The notes under the pieces: generated by a model
The model's database searches: none
What the model saw: only the letters and a program-made list of their open reading frames with translations
Told to the model about the DNA's origin: nothing
Part shown: positions 7,280 through 15,014 of the stretch, piece after piece
Layout of the letters: each line of letters opens with the position of its first letter
How positions within the stretch are numbered: position 1 is the stretch's first letter
Translations under genes and position numbers: made by a program
DNA from: Bacteroidota bacterium
Lineage (GTDB): Bacteria > Bacteroidota > Bacteroidia > Flavobacteriales_E > Vicingaceae
Reading direction: 5' to 3'
Length of the DNA: 60,319 bases
Assembly: GCA_016183805.1 (NCBI GenBank)
Contig: JACPDX010000055.1
Coordinates: 1-60,319 of the forward strand

Positions 7280-7573
7280 ATGAAATACGATTTTTATAAC
7301 AACAATGAAATTCTGGAGCTGATAGGAAAGAAGCTCCAAGAATACCGAGTAAGTAAAAATATTTCACAAAAACAACTGGCAGAGATTACGGGAATAAGTA
7401 GGTCCAGAATTAGTGATATTGAAAATGGGTCGCCATCTTCTTTAGTGTCATTAATAGAAATCATGAGGGCATTAAAAATATTGGATAATATTGAACTCCT
7501 TATACCTTCTGTGGTTAAATCTCCAAGAGAAATTTTAAAAGAAACATTAAAAAAACGTAAAAGAGCTCGATAA
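7280..7573 (+). CDS. hipB: HipB-like XRE antitoxin/repressor
   Basis: 97 aa from the ATG at 7280 (MKYDFYNN). An in-frame ATG at 7262 would add six residues but lies inside the -7 box, so the downstream start is preferred. The HTH spans about residues 20-60 ('ISQKQLAEITGISRSRISDI'). The basic tail 'KKRKRAR' is typical of HipB proteins that contact DNA and toxin. HipB neutralises HipA and represses the operon. The stop overlaps the hipA start (TAATG), so the two are translationally coupled. Confidence 0.88.
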   Translation: MKYDFYNNNEILELIGKKLQEYRVSKNISQKQLAEITGISRSRISDIENGSPSSLVSLIEIMRALKILDNIELLIPSVVKSPREILKETLKKRKRAR

Positions 7574-8856
7574 TGGTGGTAAAGGTTAAGTTATGGGGGG
7601 ATTTAGTAGGATTGTGTTCTATTGATGAAAACAACAATTGTGCTTTTCAGTATGAGGATTCATTTATCAAAAAAGGTATTTGTCCGGCTCCAATACACAT
7701 GCCATTAACTCCTGAAGTATATCAATTCAATTCATTAAGCGAAGATACTTTTAAAGGACTACCTGGCATGTTGGCTGATTCATTACCCGATAAATGGGGT
7801 GACAGTGTATTAAACCAGTGGGCAGAAGTAAATGGAGTAAGGGACATTAATGCGGTTCAAAAATTATCTTATATTGGGAGTAGGGGGATGGGGGCTTTAG
7901 AATTTGAACCGGTTATCAATCCTAACAAAATGAATGAGTCCATAACATTAGATATTGCTGAGTTAGTTAAAGTGGCATCAGATGTTATCAATCACAGGAA
8001 AAATTTCAAAAGCTCTATTGAGGAAATAGAAAGTATTGTAAGTGTTTCCTCATCGGCAGGAGGAGCGAGGGCAAAAGCCGTTATTACCTTAAATGAAGAT
8101 ACCAATGAAGTTCGTTCGGGTCAAGTTGATGCTCCCGAAGGATTTAGTCATTGGTTGTTAAAGTTTGACGGTGTAACCAATAAAATATTGGGCGACCCGG
8201 AGGAATATGGTAAAATAGAATTTTGCTATCATAAAATGGCTAAAGATGCAGGAATAGAAATGACCAACTGTAAGCTATTAGAAGAAAACGGAAGATTTCA
8301 TTTTATGACCAAAAGATTTGACCGTGCTGGAAATGATAAACTTCACATGCAAACGCTATGTGCGATAGCACACATGGATTATAATAAACCTAGAACATAT
8401 AGTTATGAAGATGCATTTCGCATAATGAATGGTTTAAACCTAACTTATCATGATAAAGAACAATTATTTAGACGAGCAGCTTTTAATGTTTTTTCTTGTA
8501 ATAATGACGACCATACCAAGAACATCAGTTTTTTAATGAATAAAAGCGGAGAATGGCGGTTAAGTCCGGCTTATGATTTAGCATATTCTTATAATGCAAA
8601 TAGCCGGATGGTGAGTAGTCATCAAATGACAATAAATGGAAAATCAAAAGATATCTCAGTTGACGATCTTCAAACACTTGCCAAAAAAGTTGGAATTAAA
8701 AACAGCCAAACAATTTTATTAGAAGTAAAAAATGGGGTAGGGCACTGGAAAAAATATGCCGAAGAATTAAAAATTTCAAGGGAAAGAATAAATAAAATAG
8801 ATTCCAAAATACAAGAATCTTATATTAAAAGTAGGGGTAGGGGTATGGCAATGTAA
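7573..8856 (+). CDS. hipA: HipA-like serine/threonine kinase toxin
   Basis: 427 aa, full length for the family. The N-terminal subdomain includes 'FKGLPGMLADSLPDKWG' (60-76). The activation/P-loop segment is 'SSSAGGARAK' (159-168). The catalytic segment is 'CNNDDHTKN' (309-317) and the metal-binding segment 'SPAYDLAYS' (331-339). HipA kinases phosphorylate translation factors such as glutamyl-tRNA synthetase and induce dormancy; the actual target here is unknown. All kinase motifs look intact, so the toxin is probably active and dependent on the coupled antitoxin. It works as plasmid addiction or phage defence. Confidence 0.93.
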   Translation: MVVKVKLWGDLVGLCSIDENNNCAFQYEDSFIKKGICPAPIHMPLTPEVYQFNSLSEDTFKGLPGMLADSLPDKWGDSVLNQWAEVNGVRDINAVQKLSYIGSRGMGALEFEPVINPNKMNESITLDIAELVKVASDVINHRKNFKSSIEEIESIVSVSSSAGGARAKAVITLNEDTNEVRSGQVDAPEGFSHWLLKFDGVTNKILGDPEEYGKIEFCYHKMAKDAGIEMTNCKLLEENGRFHFMTKRFDRAGNDKLHMQTLCAIAHMDYNKPRTYSYEDAFRIMNGLNLTYHDKEQLFRRAAFNVFSCNNDDHTKNISFLMNKSGEWRLSPAYDLAYSYNANSRMVSSHQMTINGKSKDISVDDLQTLAKKVGIKNSQTILLEVKNGVGHWKKYAEELKISRERINKIDSKIQESYIKSRGRGMAM

Positions 8857-9479
8857 ATTTTAAAATTCAACGTATATTTCATAATAACTTCAAAAGCGTT
8901 TTTTATAAGGCTTGTTTTTTTCTAATCAAATTTTTTAAGATATTCCATTACTCAAATAAACCAATTATTTTTTCGACCAAAAAGCGAAAAACTAATCCAT
9001 TTATTTTTTTCCAAAACTGTACACATTAAAATTATTTCCATTCCACATTTCCAAAAAGATAAACAATCTTTCTACAACAAGAAAGAGTTTATCTTTATAA
9101 TAATTTTAATAAGTACAGGAAAGTAGGATTGTAAAAACGCCAAAATGTTTTGGCGTTAGGAAAAGAAAAAATTATAGAAAAAATACAAAGTAAAATTAGC
9201 AAAAGAGTAGGGGTGCTACAATCATTTTTTTGCCTCTACAGAAGTATAAAACTCAATATTATTTTCTTCAATTTTGAAGCATATTTATGATGTTAGTTAG
9301 CAATAAATATTTTTTTCCTTAAGCCAAAGAAAAATGAATTTTATACTTGTAATAGTTTTTTTTTATTCTACTTTTGAAAAAGAAGTAAAAATCTTTTTTA
9401 TTTTTTTTTGCAAGTCATGTTTTTAGAGGTTCAAAACCTCATAAAAACGACTTGATATTCGCTTTCAGCTCATATAAAA
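8857..9479. other. Gene-free region with three inverted repeats, candidate oriT/mob leader
   Basis: No credible gene in 620 bp. Three inverted repeats stand out. 9056-9095: AAGATAAAC..GTTTATCTT enclosing TCTTTCT..AGAAAGA. 9136-9157: 22-bp perfect palindrome AACGCCAAAA-TG-TTTTGGCGTT. 9411-9454: CAAGTC..GACTTG, GTTTTTA..TAAAAAC and GAGGTT..AACCTC nested around a 3-nt loop, ending 26 bp before the mobC start. The first may also end the hipA transcript. Position upstream of mobC/relaxase makes this the likely transfer origin; the nick site cannot be identified by eye. Confidence 0.5.
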
Positions 9480-9869
9480 ATGGAAAAAACATATCAAAAA
9501 AATAAAGGTGGGAGACCTTCAGTTAGTGCATCTGAAAAGAAAAATTTTAAGTTGTATTGTTATTTAGATGAAATCGAAAATGAAGCGTATATTCAATTCA
9601 AAAAAATGAATATTGGAAGCAATTCATTTCATCTAAAAAAAGCACTTTTTCAATACATAGGAAATGATGATAATCAGATAAAAAAATTAAATAAAGAAAC
9701 CATAAAAATGATGACTGATTTACATCGGTTGGCAGGAAATGTAAATCAAGTTGCAAAACATTTAAACAAAAATTTGACTTTTGATGGAGCTTCTAAAATT
9801 GAATTTATGAAAAACCAAAAAGAAATACTTCAGCTAATCATTGAAATAAATAAATCAATTACTAAATAA
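9480..9869 (+). CDS. MobC-like relaxosome accessory protein
   Basis: 129 aa. It opens 'KNKGGRPSVSASEKKNFKL', then an RHH-like segment, then 'LHRLAGNVNQVAKHLNKN' (about 81-98), the 'GNNxNQxAxxxN' motif of plasmid MobC proteins. These bind oriT and help the relaxase melt the nick site. The gene is followed after 2 bp by a membrane coiled-coil gene and then the relaxase, a normal mob operon order for Bacteroidota. The start follows directly on an A-rich leader. Confidence 0.85.
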   Translation: MEKTYQKNKGGRPSVSASEKKNFKLYCYLDEIENEAYIQFKKMNIGSNSFHLKKALFQYIGNDDNQIKKLNKETIKMMTDLHRLAGNVNQVAKHLNKNLTFDGASKIEFMKNQKEILQLIIEINKSITK

Positions 9870-9871
9870 TT

Positions 9872-10522
9872 ATGATAACATTAGAAGAGCTAAATACAAA
9901 AATTAATCAAATAAAATCTTCAACTGAAATAACCGAAACTTTGTTGGCAGAAATTCTGGACCAGCTAAAAGTCATCGAAAAAAATCATCCTCAACAGTCG
10001 AATGATTTACAGTTGGAAGCACTAAATAAAATCCATGAGCAAATAACACAAATTAAAAAACAAAACGACAGTAGAGAAAATGCCGAAGTATTGTCTGGAA
10101 TTGAAAATCTAAAAACTCATTTTGAGAAGTTGATTAAACAAAAAAACATAAACCAAGTAACAATATTTGGAGGAAATAATGCTGCTTTAAATTACCAACG
10201 ATTATTAATTGGTTGTGGTGTTCTACTTTTCTGTTTTATGGGATTTAGGTATTTGTCCGAATACTTTATTCAAAAACAACAACAAGATGAGAATTTTCTA
10301 CTTCTTAAAACTTATGCTGAAACAGAAAAGATGGCTGAATTCATAAATACTGGTAACACTATAGAGTATGATAAAATAATTCTAGCAATAGCTGATAATG
10401 ATGAAACTTTTAATAATTACTTTCAGAAATTAAAAAACCATTGGGATAAAGAACATGAAAAAGTAGTTTTAGAGCAGCAAATTGAACAAAACCAACAAAG
10501 ATTAAAAGAATTGAGTAAATGA
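9872..10522 (+). CDS. Mob-operon membrane protein with coiled coils
   Basis: 216 aa. A predicted coiled coil covers about residues 1-85 (heptads of I/L with E/K). One membrane helix, 'LLIGCGVLLFCFMGF', lies at about 111-125, and a second helical/coiled segment runs to the C-terminus ('LEQQIEQNQQRLKELS'). I do not recognise a family. It lies between mobC and the relaxase and overlaps the relaxase start by 4 bp, so it probably takes part in mobilization, for example tethering the relaxosome to the membrane or to a helper coupling protein. That role is inferred from position. Confidence 0.7.
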   Translation: MITLEELNTKINQIKSSTEITETLLAEILDQLKVIEKNHPQQSNDLQLEALNKIHEQITQIKKQNDSRENAEVLSGIENLKTHFEKLIKQKNINQVTIFGGNNAALNYQRLLIGCGVLLFCFMGFRYLSEYFIQKQQQDENFLLLKTYAETEKMAEFINTGNTIEYDKIILAIADNDETFNNYFQKLKNHWDKEHEKVVLEQQIEQNQQRLKELSK

Positions 10523-11391
10523 TTTGTAAAATGGCAATTATATCAGAAAAACACACGCTAAATTCGTTAGAATATGCCGAACGAGGTGGAGAATTACTTT
10601 CAACCCAGTTTGTTTTTGGAACGCCAAAAGAAATTTACAAATACTTTCAGTTTATTCAAGTTTTAAATGATAGAGCTGTGAATAAGAGTATTCATGCAAT
10701 AATATCTTTAAATCCAAAGGACGATTTATCTAAGCTAAACACCCAAGATTTAATTGATATTGGAGACCAATATTTGATAAAGCAAGGTTTTGATAATAAT
10801 CAGAGTGCTACATATATCCACCGAGATAAAGAGCATTTACACTTACATATTATTGCAAATCGCATTAATTTAGAAGGAAAATGTACTAGTTCTTCTCATA
10901 ATTATGCTAAAAATATTGAGTTTTCTAAACAAATGGAGGAGAAGTATCAATTGATTTATACCAACAGAAAGGTTAAAGGAGTTGATTTTGTTAAAGATAA
11001 TGCTAGAGCGAATATAATTCGTGAAAAGATTCATAAATCGTTAACTAAAAGTAATTCGATAGAGCAATTTTGTGCAGAAATGAAGTATCAGCAAGTATTA
11101 GTTTTAATTGGTAGGGGGATTTCTTTTATCGACTCTTCAGGAGCAAAATTTAAAGGAAGTGAGATTGGTAGGGAATATTCATTATTGGGAATACAAAAGA
11201 TGTTGGACAATGAAACATCTAAGGTTTATCAAGAAGACACAGCAGTGATAAAAGTTGAAGCTCCAACAGTAGAAACGGAAAATAGCCAAATTGTATCCAT
11301 ACCTTCATTTAACCTTAAACAATTTAAGAATAAGGATGATGACGATGATGATTCAAGATTCAAAAAAAAGAAAAACGGACTTTCGAGATAG
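10519..11391 (+). CDS. MobA/VirD2-type relaxase
   Basis: 290 aa. The relaxase domain has an N-terminal candidate nicking Tyr19 ('NSLEYAERGG') and the metal-binding histidine cluster 'HRDKEHLHLHIIANRI' (101-116; His106, His108, His110). These enzymes cut one strand at oriT and pilot it into the recipient. The tail ends in an acidic run followed by a basic run ('KDDDDDDSRFKKKKN'), and the protein has no helicase or primase domain, as in small mobilizable plasmids. The ATG overlaps the previous stop (ATGA). The second methionine at 10531 is also possible. No type IV secretion genes are in the window, so transfer would need a helper. Confidence 0.85.
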   Translation: MICKMAIISEKHTLNSLEYAERGGELLSTQFVFGTPKEIYKYFQFIQVLNDRAVNKSIHAIISLNPKDDLSKLNTQDLIDIGDQYLIKQGFDNNQSATYIHRDKEHLHLHIIANRINLEGKCTSSSHNYAKNIEFSKQMEEKYQLIYTNRKVKGVDFVKDNARANIIREKIHKSLTKSNSIEQFCAEMKYQQVLVLIGRGISFIDSSGAKFKGSEIGREYSLLGIQKMLDNETSKVYQEDTAVIKVEAPTVETENSQIVSIPSFNLKQFKNKDDDDDDSRFKKKKNGLSR

Positions 11392-11506
11392 ATTCATTGA
11401 GATAGCTCAGAGTCTTATCGTATTAAAGACCTAAAATCAACAAGGATTTAATTTTGAACCTTAATAGATAACACCGACTTTCTAAGATAGTGTCAGGATA
11501 TAACCA

Positions 11507-11893
11507 TTAGGCAATTAGTAATTCGTAAGGTATTCCAAGACCTTTATGAAGAGATTTAATCATTTTAAGGGTCAACTCTCTTTTCTTATTTAATACCTCA
11601 CTAACTAAGCTTCTGCTACCAAAATAAGAAATAAGGTCTTTGTTTTTTAATTGTTTTTCTTGCATAATATATTTAAGAGCCTCAATTGGGTCTGGGGTAC
11701 TTATGGGGTAATGTTGCTCTTCATATTTATTGATTAACATAACAAGTATTTCTGCTTGATCAGCTTCGGGTGTATTGGGAAGACAATCAAATACTTTTTC
11801 CAGTTCTACTAAAGCAGCTTCGTAATCAGCTTCTGATTTTAATGGCTTAATCAAGTTATTCATATTCGTTTCGTTTTTTGGTGCTAACAACAA
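11507..11893 (-). CDS. higA: HigA-like XRE antitoxin
   Basis: 128 aa. The N-terminal 'LKSEADYEAALVELEKVF' and the C-terminal HTH 'KQLKNKDLISYFGSRSLVSE' then 'LNKKRELTLKMIKSLHKGLG' are characteristic of the long HigA antitoxins paired with HigB mRNA interferases. It is one base pair downstream of higB, so it is in the same transcript with the toxin first. It probably represses the operon through the long palindrome at 12257-12291. It converges with the mob operon across a 115-bp stretch in which I see no gene. Confidence 0.88.
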   Translation of the reverse strand: MLLAPKNETNMNNLIKPLKSEADYEAALVELEKVFDCLPNTPEADQAEILVMLINKYEEQHYPISTPDPIEALKYIMQEKQLKNKDLISYFGSRSLVSEVLNKKRELTLKMIKSLHKGLGIPYELLIA

Positions 11894-11894
11894 T

Positions 11895-12191
11895 TTAAAT
11901 AGTGTTAGCGTCTATTTTATCATATTCAGCATGTGTCCCTATAAACTTTATCCATGCCCATTGCATATTAAAATTGAATTTTACAATTAATCGGTATTTA
12001 TTTCCTTTAATGTTAAAAATCATTCGGTTGTTACTAATAATATCAGCGGTTGAGTAATCTTTTTTTACTTCCGCCGGTGATATCCAAGTTCTTTTCATTG
12101 CAGTTTGATACCAGGTTAAAAGAGGCACTTCTGCATCAGCATGTTTGGTGTAAAACTCCACAAGAGTTTTACGGGAAACAATGTTCTTCAT
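11895..12191 (-). CDS. higB: HigB-like mRNA interferase toxin
   Basis: 98 aa. 'VSRKTLVEFYTKHADAEVPL', 'TWYQTAMKRTW' and 'NKYRLIVKFNFNMQWAWIKF' followed by 'GTHAEYDKID' are the conserved blocks of RelE-fold HigB toxins, which cleave mRNA on the ribosome. The terminal 'THAEYDKID' contains the usual catalytic His/Tyr. Length is normal. Toxin-before-antitoxin order and 1-bp spacing are typical for higBA and give a plasmid stabilisation module. Confidence 0.92.
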   Translation of the reverse strand: MKNIVSRKTLVEFYTKHADAEVPLLTWYQTAMKRTWISPAEVKKDYSTADIISNNRMIFNIKGNKYRLIVKFNFNMQWAWIKFIGTHAEYDKIDANTI

Positions 12192-12251
12192 TTAGCTGAG
12201 TTTAAGATAATTTGGAGACATTCTATAATTTAATTTTTTTAAACTTAAATA

Positions 12252-12291
12252 CAAATATACAAAATGTTCGCAGAAAGCGAACATTTTGTAT
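12252..12291 (-). promoter_or_regulatory. higBA promoter/operator palindrome
   Basis: ATACAAAATGTTCGC (12257-12271) and GCGAACATTTTGTAT (12277-12291) form perfect 15-bp arms with a 5-nt spacer. The left edge overlaps a minus-strand -7 box TATATTTG (12259-12252). Binding by HigA would block transcription. Confidence 0.75.
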
Positions 12292-12352
12292 ATCTTTTTC
12301 TGTAAATTCTGATTAAATAAAAAGGATATGAATGAAATAGATGAAAAGTCTT

Positions 12353-12757
12353 TTATAAATCTACCCTGTAATCAGTAGCAAAATCAGAATTAAAAAAGCT
12401 TCTTTCATCAGGAGCGTATTCCATTGGGAAATCTTTTACTGCTTTTCGGATAATGTTTTTATAATCAACATTACTGTCAATATCAATGAAATAAACAAAG
12501 TCCTTTTGATTATATAATACAAGCTCTCTTAATGTGATAACTGTATTAAAATACCGTTTCAAGTTTTCACTTGAAACAAAAAATAATAACCATCTGTTTG
12601 ATTCCTTATCTTGATCGACCCAAAACATCAGGTAATCACTCCCATTATCAGAAACAAAATGAGAGAGTATAGGTCCTTCATGAGCTAATATATCACCTTT
12701 CTTTGTAAGGTTAAAAGGAAGATTTTTTATCCTAATGCCTTGTAAATTGTATTCCAT
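12353..12757 (-). CDS. Uncharacterised 134-aa protein, last gene of the phosphoesterase operon
   Basis: I do not recognise a defined family. The protein is soluble with alternating short strands and helices; notable segments are 'ILSHFVSDNGSDYLMFWVDQ' (about 30-49) and a C-terminal 'DERSFFNSDFATDY'. There is no signal peptide or membrane helix. It follows the phosphatase gene by 26 bp on the same strand, so it is likely co-transcribed. The 'SDYLMFWVD' turn resembles small sensor-like domains found next to defence genes, but this is only an impression. Confidence 0.65.
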   Translation of the reverse strand: MEYNLQGIRIKNLPFNLTKKGDILAHEGPILSHFVSDNGSDYLMFWVDQDKESNRWLLFFVSSENLKRYFNTVITLRELVLYNQKDFVYFIDIDSNVDYKNIIRKAVKDFPMEYAPDERSFFNSDFATDYRVDL

Positions 12758-12783
12758 TCAGGTAGTCGTCAACTTTATTTTGG

Positions 12784-13500
12784 CTAAAGTTCGCAATTTT
12801 CCTCAAAATAAAGCTTACGATTGGTTAAATCTAAACAGCATAATTTTCTTAGTCTTAGAATTGTTTCTGGTTCATTTTTTCTATGATAATGAAAGGAATA
12901 GCAACATCCAGCATCAATGTTTAGGTATCTATTGGTTTCAAATAATTCGAATTGGTTAGTTATTTCTTTGGTTGTACGTGGCGTATGCCCATGTATAATG
13001 TATCTATCTCCCAACCATTTTCTATCAATAAATTCATACCAATTACGGGCATATAACACTACACTAGGTAAAAAAGGGTCTTTAAAATGAATGTTATTTA
13101 TTCCGGCATGAACAAAAATGTAGTTGTCAATTTCAGCTTTCAAGATTAAGCTCTCAAAAAAGGTTTTATATTTTTGGTCTAACTCTTCGTACGAATTGAT
13201 GCCGAAACTCATTAATGTTTCAAGACCACCATTAACAAGCCATAAATTTTCTGCTGCATTTGAATCAACACTTTTAAACATTAAATCTTCGTGATTACCA
13301 AGCATGCAAATAATGTTATAACCTTCCTGTTGTAACCTCAATATTTCATCAACCAAGAGTTTAGTGTTTAATCCTCTATCAATTAAATCACCGATGATTA
13401 CCAATGTGTCATTTTTATTAAAATCAACTTGTTGGAGAAGCTTTATAAATGTTTTTCCGCAACCGTGAATGTCTGATATAGCTAAAATACGTTTAATAAT
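12784..13500 (-). CDS. PPP-family metallophosphatase (start unclear)
   Basis: The reading frame from 13500 encodes 'IIKRILAISDIHGCGKTF' followed by 'VIIGDLIDRG', 'MLGNHED', 'FVHAGI' and 'YIIHGHTP', the full set of metal-binding motifs of PP2A/bis(5'-nucleosyl)-tetraphosphatase-like enzymes. Only a TTG at 13404 is a usual start, but it would drop the essential DIHG motif. In frame, only ATT codons (13500, 13497) follow the preceding TAA. An out-of-frame ATG lies at 13504. Either a rare ATT start is used or a one-base indel has damaged the 5' end. It lies between the 113-aa gene and the 134-aa gene, same strand. Confidence 0.75.
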   Translation of the reverse strand: MIKRILAISDIHGCGKTFIKLLQQVDFNKNDTLVIIGDLIDRGLNTKLLVDEILRLQQEGYNIICMLGNHEDLMFKSVDSNAAENLWLVNGGLETLMSFGINSYEELDQKYKTFFESLILKAEIDNYIFVHAGINNIHFKDPFLPSVVLYARNWYEFIDRKWLGDRYIIHGHTPRTTKEITNQFELFETNRYLNIDAGCCYSFHYHRKNEPETILRLRKLCCLDLTNRKLYFEENCEL

Positions 13501-13517
13501 ACATTTTTATTTTTGAA

Positions 13518-13859
13518 TCATTTTTTGCGTTTTCTATCACGCATTGTTTTAAGTTCATCTATGGTATAGAAAATAGTTTTACCTTGTTCAATTTCTTGAA
13601 TGCTTTCGTCTAAGAATTTAGCATTATTAGGGCTGCTAAGTAAATAAGCTGTTTCGTCGTTTTCCTCAAAATCCAATATTTCTAAATCAATATCTCCTGA
13701 TTCTTTCGCTTGTAGCTCATAGTAAGCAATGGTTTCGGGGTCGGATGCCTGTTGTCGCATCAAATCATAAACCTTTTCTTTATTAGCCTTAAGTTCATCA
13801 AGTTTAATTTTAAACAAACTTTTTTTATCCGGTGTTTCCATGGGTATATTAAACTTCAA
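13518..13859 (-). CDS. Small antitoxin-like protein of the phosphoesterase operon
   Basis: 113 aa, no recognised domain with certainty. The first 55 residues are a charged helix ('KIKLDELKANKEKVYDLMRQ'). The last 35 ('LDESIQEIEQGKTIFYTIDE' then basic 'LKTMRDRKRKK') resemble the toxin-binding tails of RelB/Phd-type antitoxins, but no toxin gene of that kind is adjacent. Its start lies 11 bp inside the end of the preceding phosphoesterase gene, so translation is coupled. It may be a regulatory partner of one of the two phosphoesterases; this is inference. Confidence 0.6.
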   Translation of the reverse strand: MKFNIPMETPDKKSLFKIKLDELKANKEKVYDLMRQQASDPETIAYYELQAKESGDIDLEILDFEENDETAYLLSSPNNAKFLDESIQEIEQGKTIFYTIDELKTMRDRKRKK

Positions 13860-14595
13860 TTATTGCTTCTCTGTTAAAATCTTTTTGCTCATCCCAGTGC
13901 ACGTATCCTAATTGGTTGCTTTTAAATTTTATTCCAAAGTTTTCGCAATCTTTATTTCTGTGAGAATGACCATAAATCCAATAATCTATGGCATATTTTT
14001 CCAATAAAGATTCTAAATTAACCACAAAAGCTTGACCCAGTATAGGATCCCCTCCAATAAAACCATTGGCTTTTTCTGTAGGGATATGATGGGAAACCAC
14101 AATAGTTTTTTCAGCTTGGTTATTTGCCAATTCCTTTTCTAAAAATGTAACACACTCTTGATGGAGGAGGTTGTAATTTTTTGTATTTAGTTTAGTGTTT
14201 TTATAATAGGATTTATGAAAATCGTTTAAATAATTCTCAATTAAACTATTGCTAATGTGTGTCCATAAAGTAGTAAAAATAATTTTTGTTGAACCAAAAT
14301 TAATCGTCTGGTTATTTAAGAGTTTAACATTGTGGCGTAAATCAATATTTAACTCTAAAACATTCCTCATGTCATAACCTCCATAAAATTCGTGATTACC
14401 AGGAATAATATAGGTTTGCTTAAAATTTTCAGATACAAAATCAAAGAAGGAGTCTTTCTCAAAGCCTTTTTTTAAAATGATAATATCTCCATTCAGGATT
14501 AAAATATCTCCGCCGGAAATTATTGGATTTTGAGCTATCCAATTCCTATTTTGGATAAATTCAAGATGAAGGTCGGATGCGTATTGGATTTTCAT
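13849..14595 (-). CDS. Calcineurin-like metallophosphoesterase
   Basis: 248 aa. Metal-binding motifs are in order: 'YASDLHLEF' (5-13), 'LILNGDIIIL' (32-41), 'IIPGNHEFYGG' (63-73), 'VVSHHIPT' (about 172-179) and 'WIYGHSHRN' (about 206-214). These cover all five blocks of the family, so the enzyme should be active on a phosphodiester or phosphomonoester. It is clearly homologous along its whole length to the phosphoesterase inside the restriction locus (23928-24686). Substrate unknown; a nucleotide second messenger or nucleic acid are both possible. Confidence 0.9.
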   Translation of the reverse strand: MKIQYASDLHLEFIQNRNWIAQNPIISGGDILILNGDIIILKKGFEKDSFFDFVSENFKQTYIIPGNHEFYGGYDMRNVLELNIDLRHNVKLLNNQTINFGSTKIIFTTLWTHISNSLIENYLNDFHKSYYKNTKLNTKNYNLLHQECVTFLEKELANNQAEKTIVVSHHIPTEKANGFIGGDPILGQAFVVNLESLLEKYAIDYWIYGHSHRNKDCENFGIKFKSNQLGYVHWDEQKDFNREAIIEV

Positions 14596-14616
14596 TTTGG
14601 AATATTATAATTAAGT

Positions 14617-14859
14617 TTATTCTGCAACTTCTTGTTTAAGTAGTTTAATTTTTTCTTCTAGAATTGCATCATTATTTTCTTTTAACCAATGATTCAGAAC
14701 TCCATTAACCAAAACAGTTACCGGAATATTAAAATGAAAAGAGGCTTGTTTCAGCTTTTTATGAGTGTTTGGGGATACTCTAGCTGAGGCATAATTATTT
14801 CCTTCAATCGTATTTTCTTTGTTTTTCTTGATTGTTTCGATAAATTTTTGAATTTTCAT
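14617..14859 (-). CDS. Ribbon-helix-helix-like small protein
   Basis: 80 aa. The middle segment 'ASARVSPNTHKKLKQASFHF' followed by 'IPVTVLVNGVLNHWL' fits an Arc/MetJ-type RHH DNA-binding or antitoxin fold; the ends are lysine-rich helices. It is the first gene of the leftward operon with the two phosphoesterases and starts 70 bp from the divergent switch region. It could be the operon's own repressor or an antitoxin without a toxin. The specific role is not readable from sequence. Confidence 0.65.
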   Translation of the reverse strand: MKIQKFIETIKKNKENTIEGNNYASARVSPNTHKKLKQASFHFNIPVTVLVNGVLNHWLKENNDAILEEKIKLLKQEVAE

Positions 14860-14912
14860 TTTTATTATTTTTTGAGTAAGCTAAAGGATTACATAAAACT
14901 CATTTTTATAAT

Positions 14913-14998
14913 AAGTCATATAGACTTCAAAGATAATTAATTTAATTAAAACTTAGACTATAGTCTATGGTGTAAAATTACTAAGTAAACTACATTTC
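14913..14998. promoter_or_regulatory. Divergent promoters with two palindromic operators (C-box-like switch)
   Basis: Operator 1 is AAGTC-ATATA-GACTT (14913-14927); operator 2 is TAGACTATAGTCTA (14954-14967). Both contain GAC/GTC half-sites like the C-boxes of restriction-modification controller proteins. The leftward promoter has -7 TATCTTTG (14935-14928), so operator 1 sits at its start site and operator 2 near its upstream region. The rightward promoter has -7 TACATTTC (14991-14998), placing operator 2 at about -33. This layout allows opposite control of the XRE gene and the phosphoesterase operon. Confidence 0.65.
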
Positions 14999-15014
14999 CT
15001 GTTTTACAAAAACA

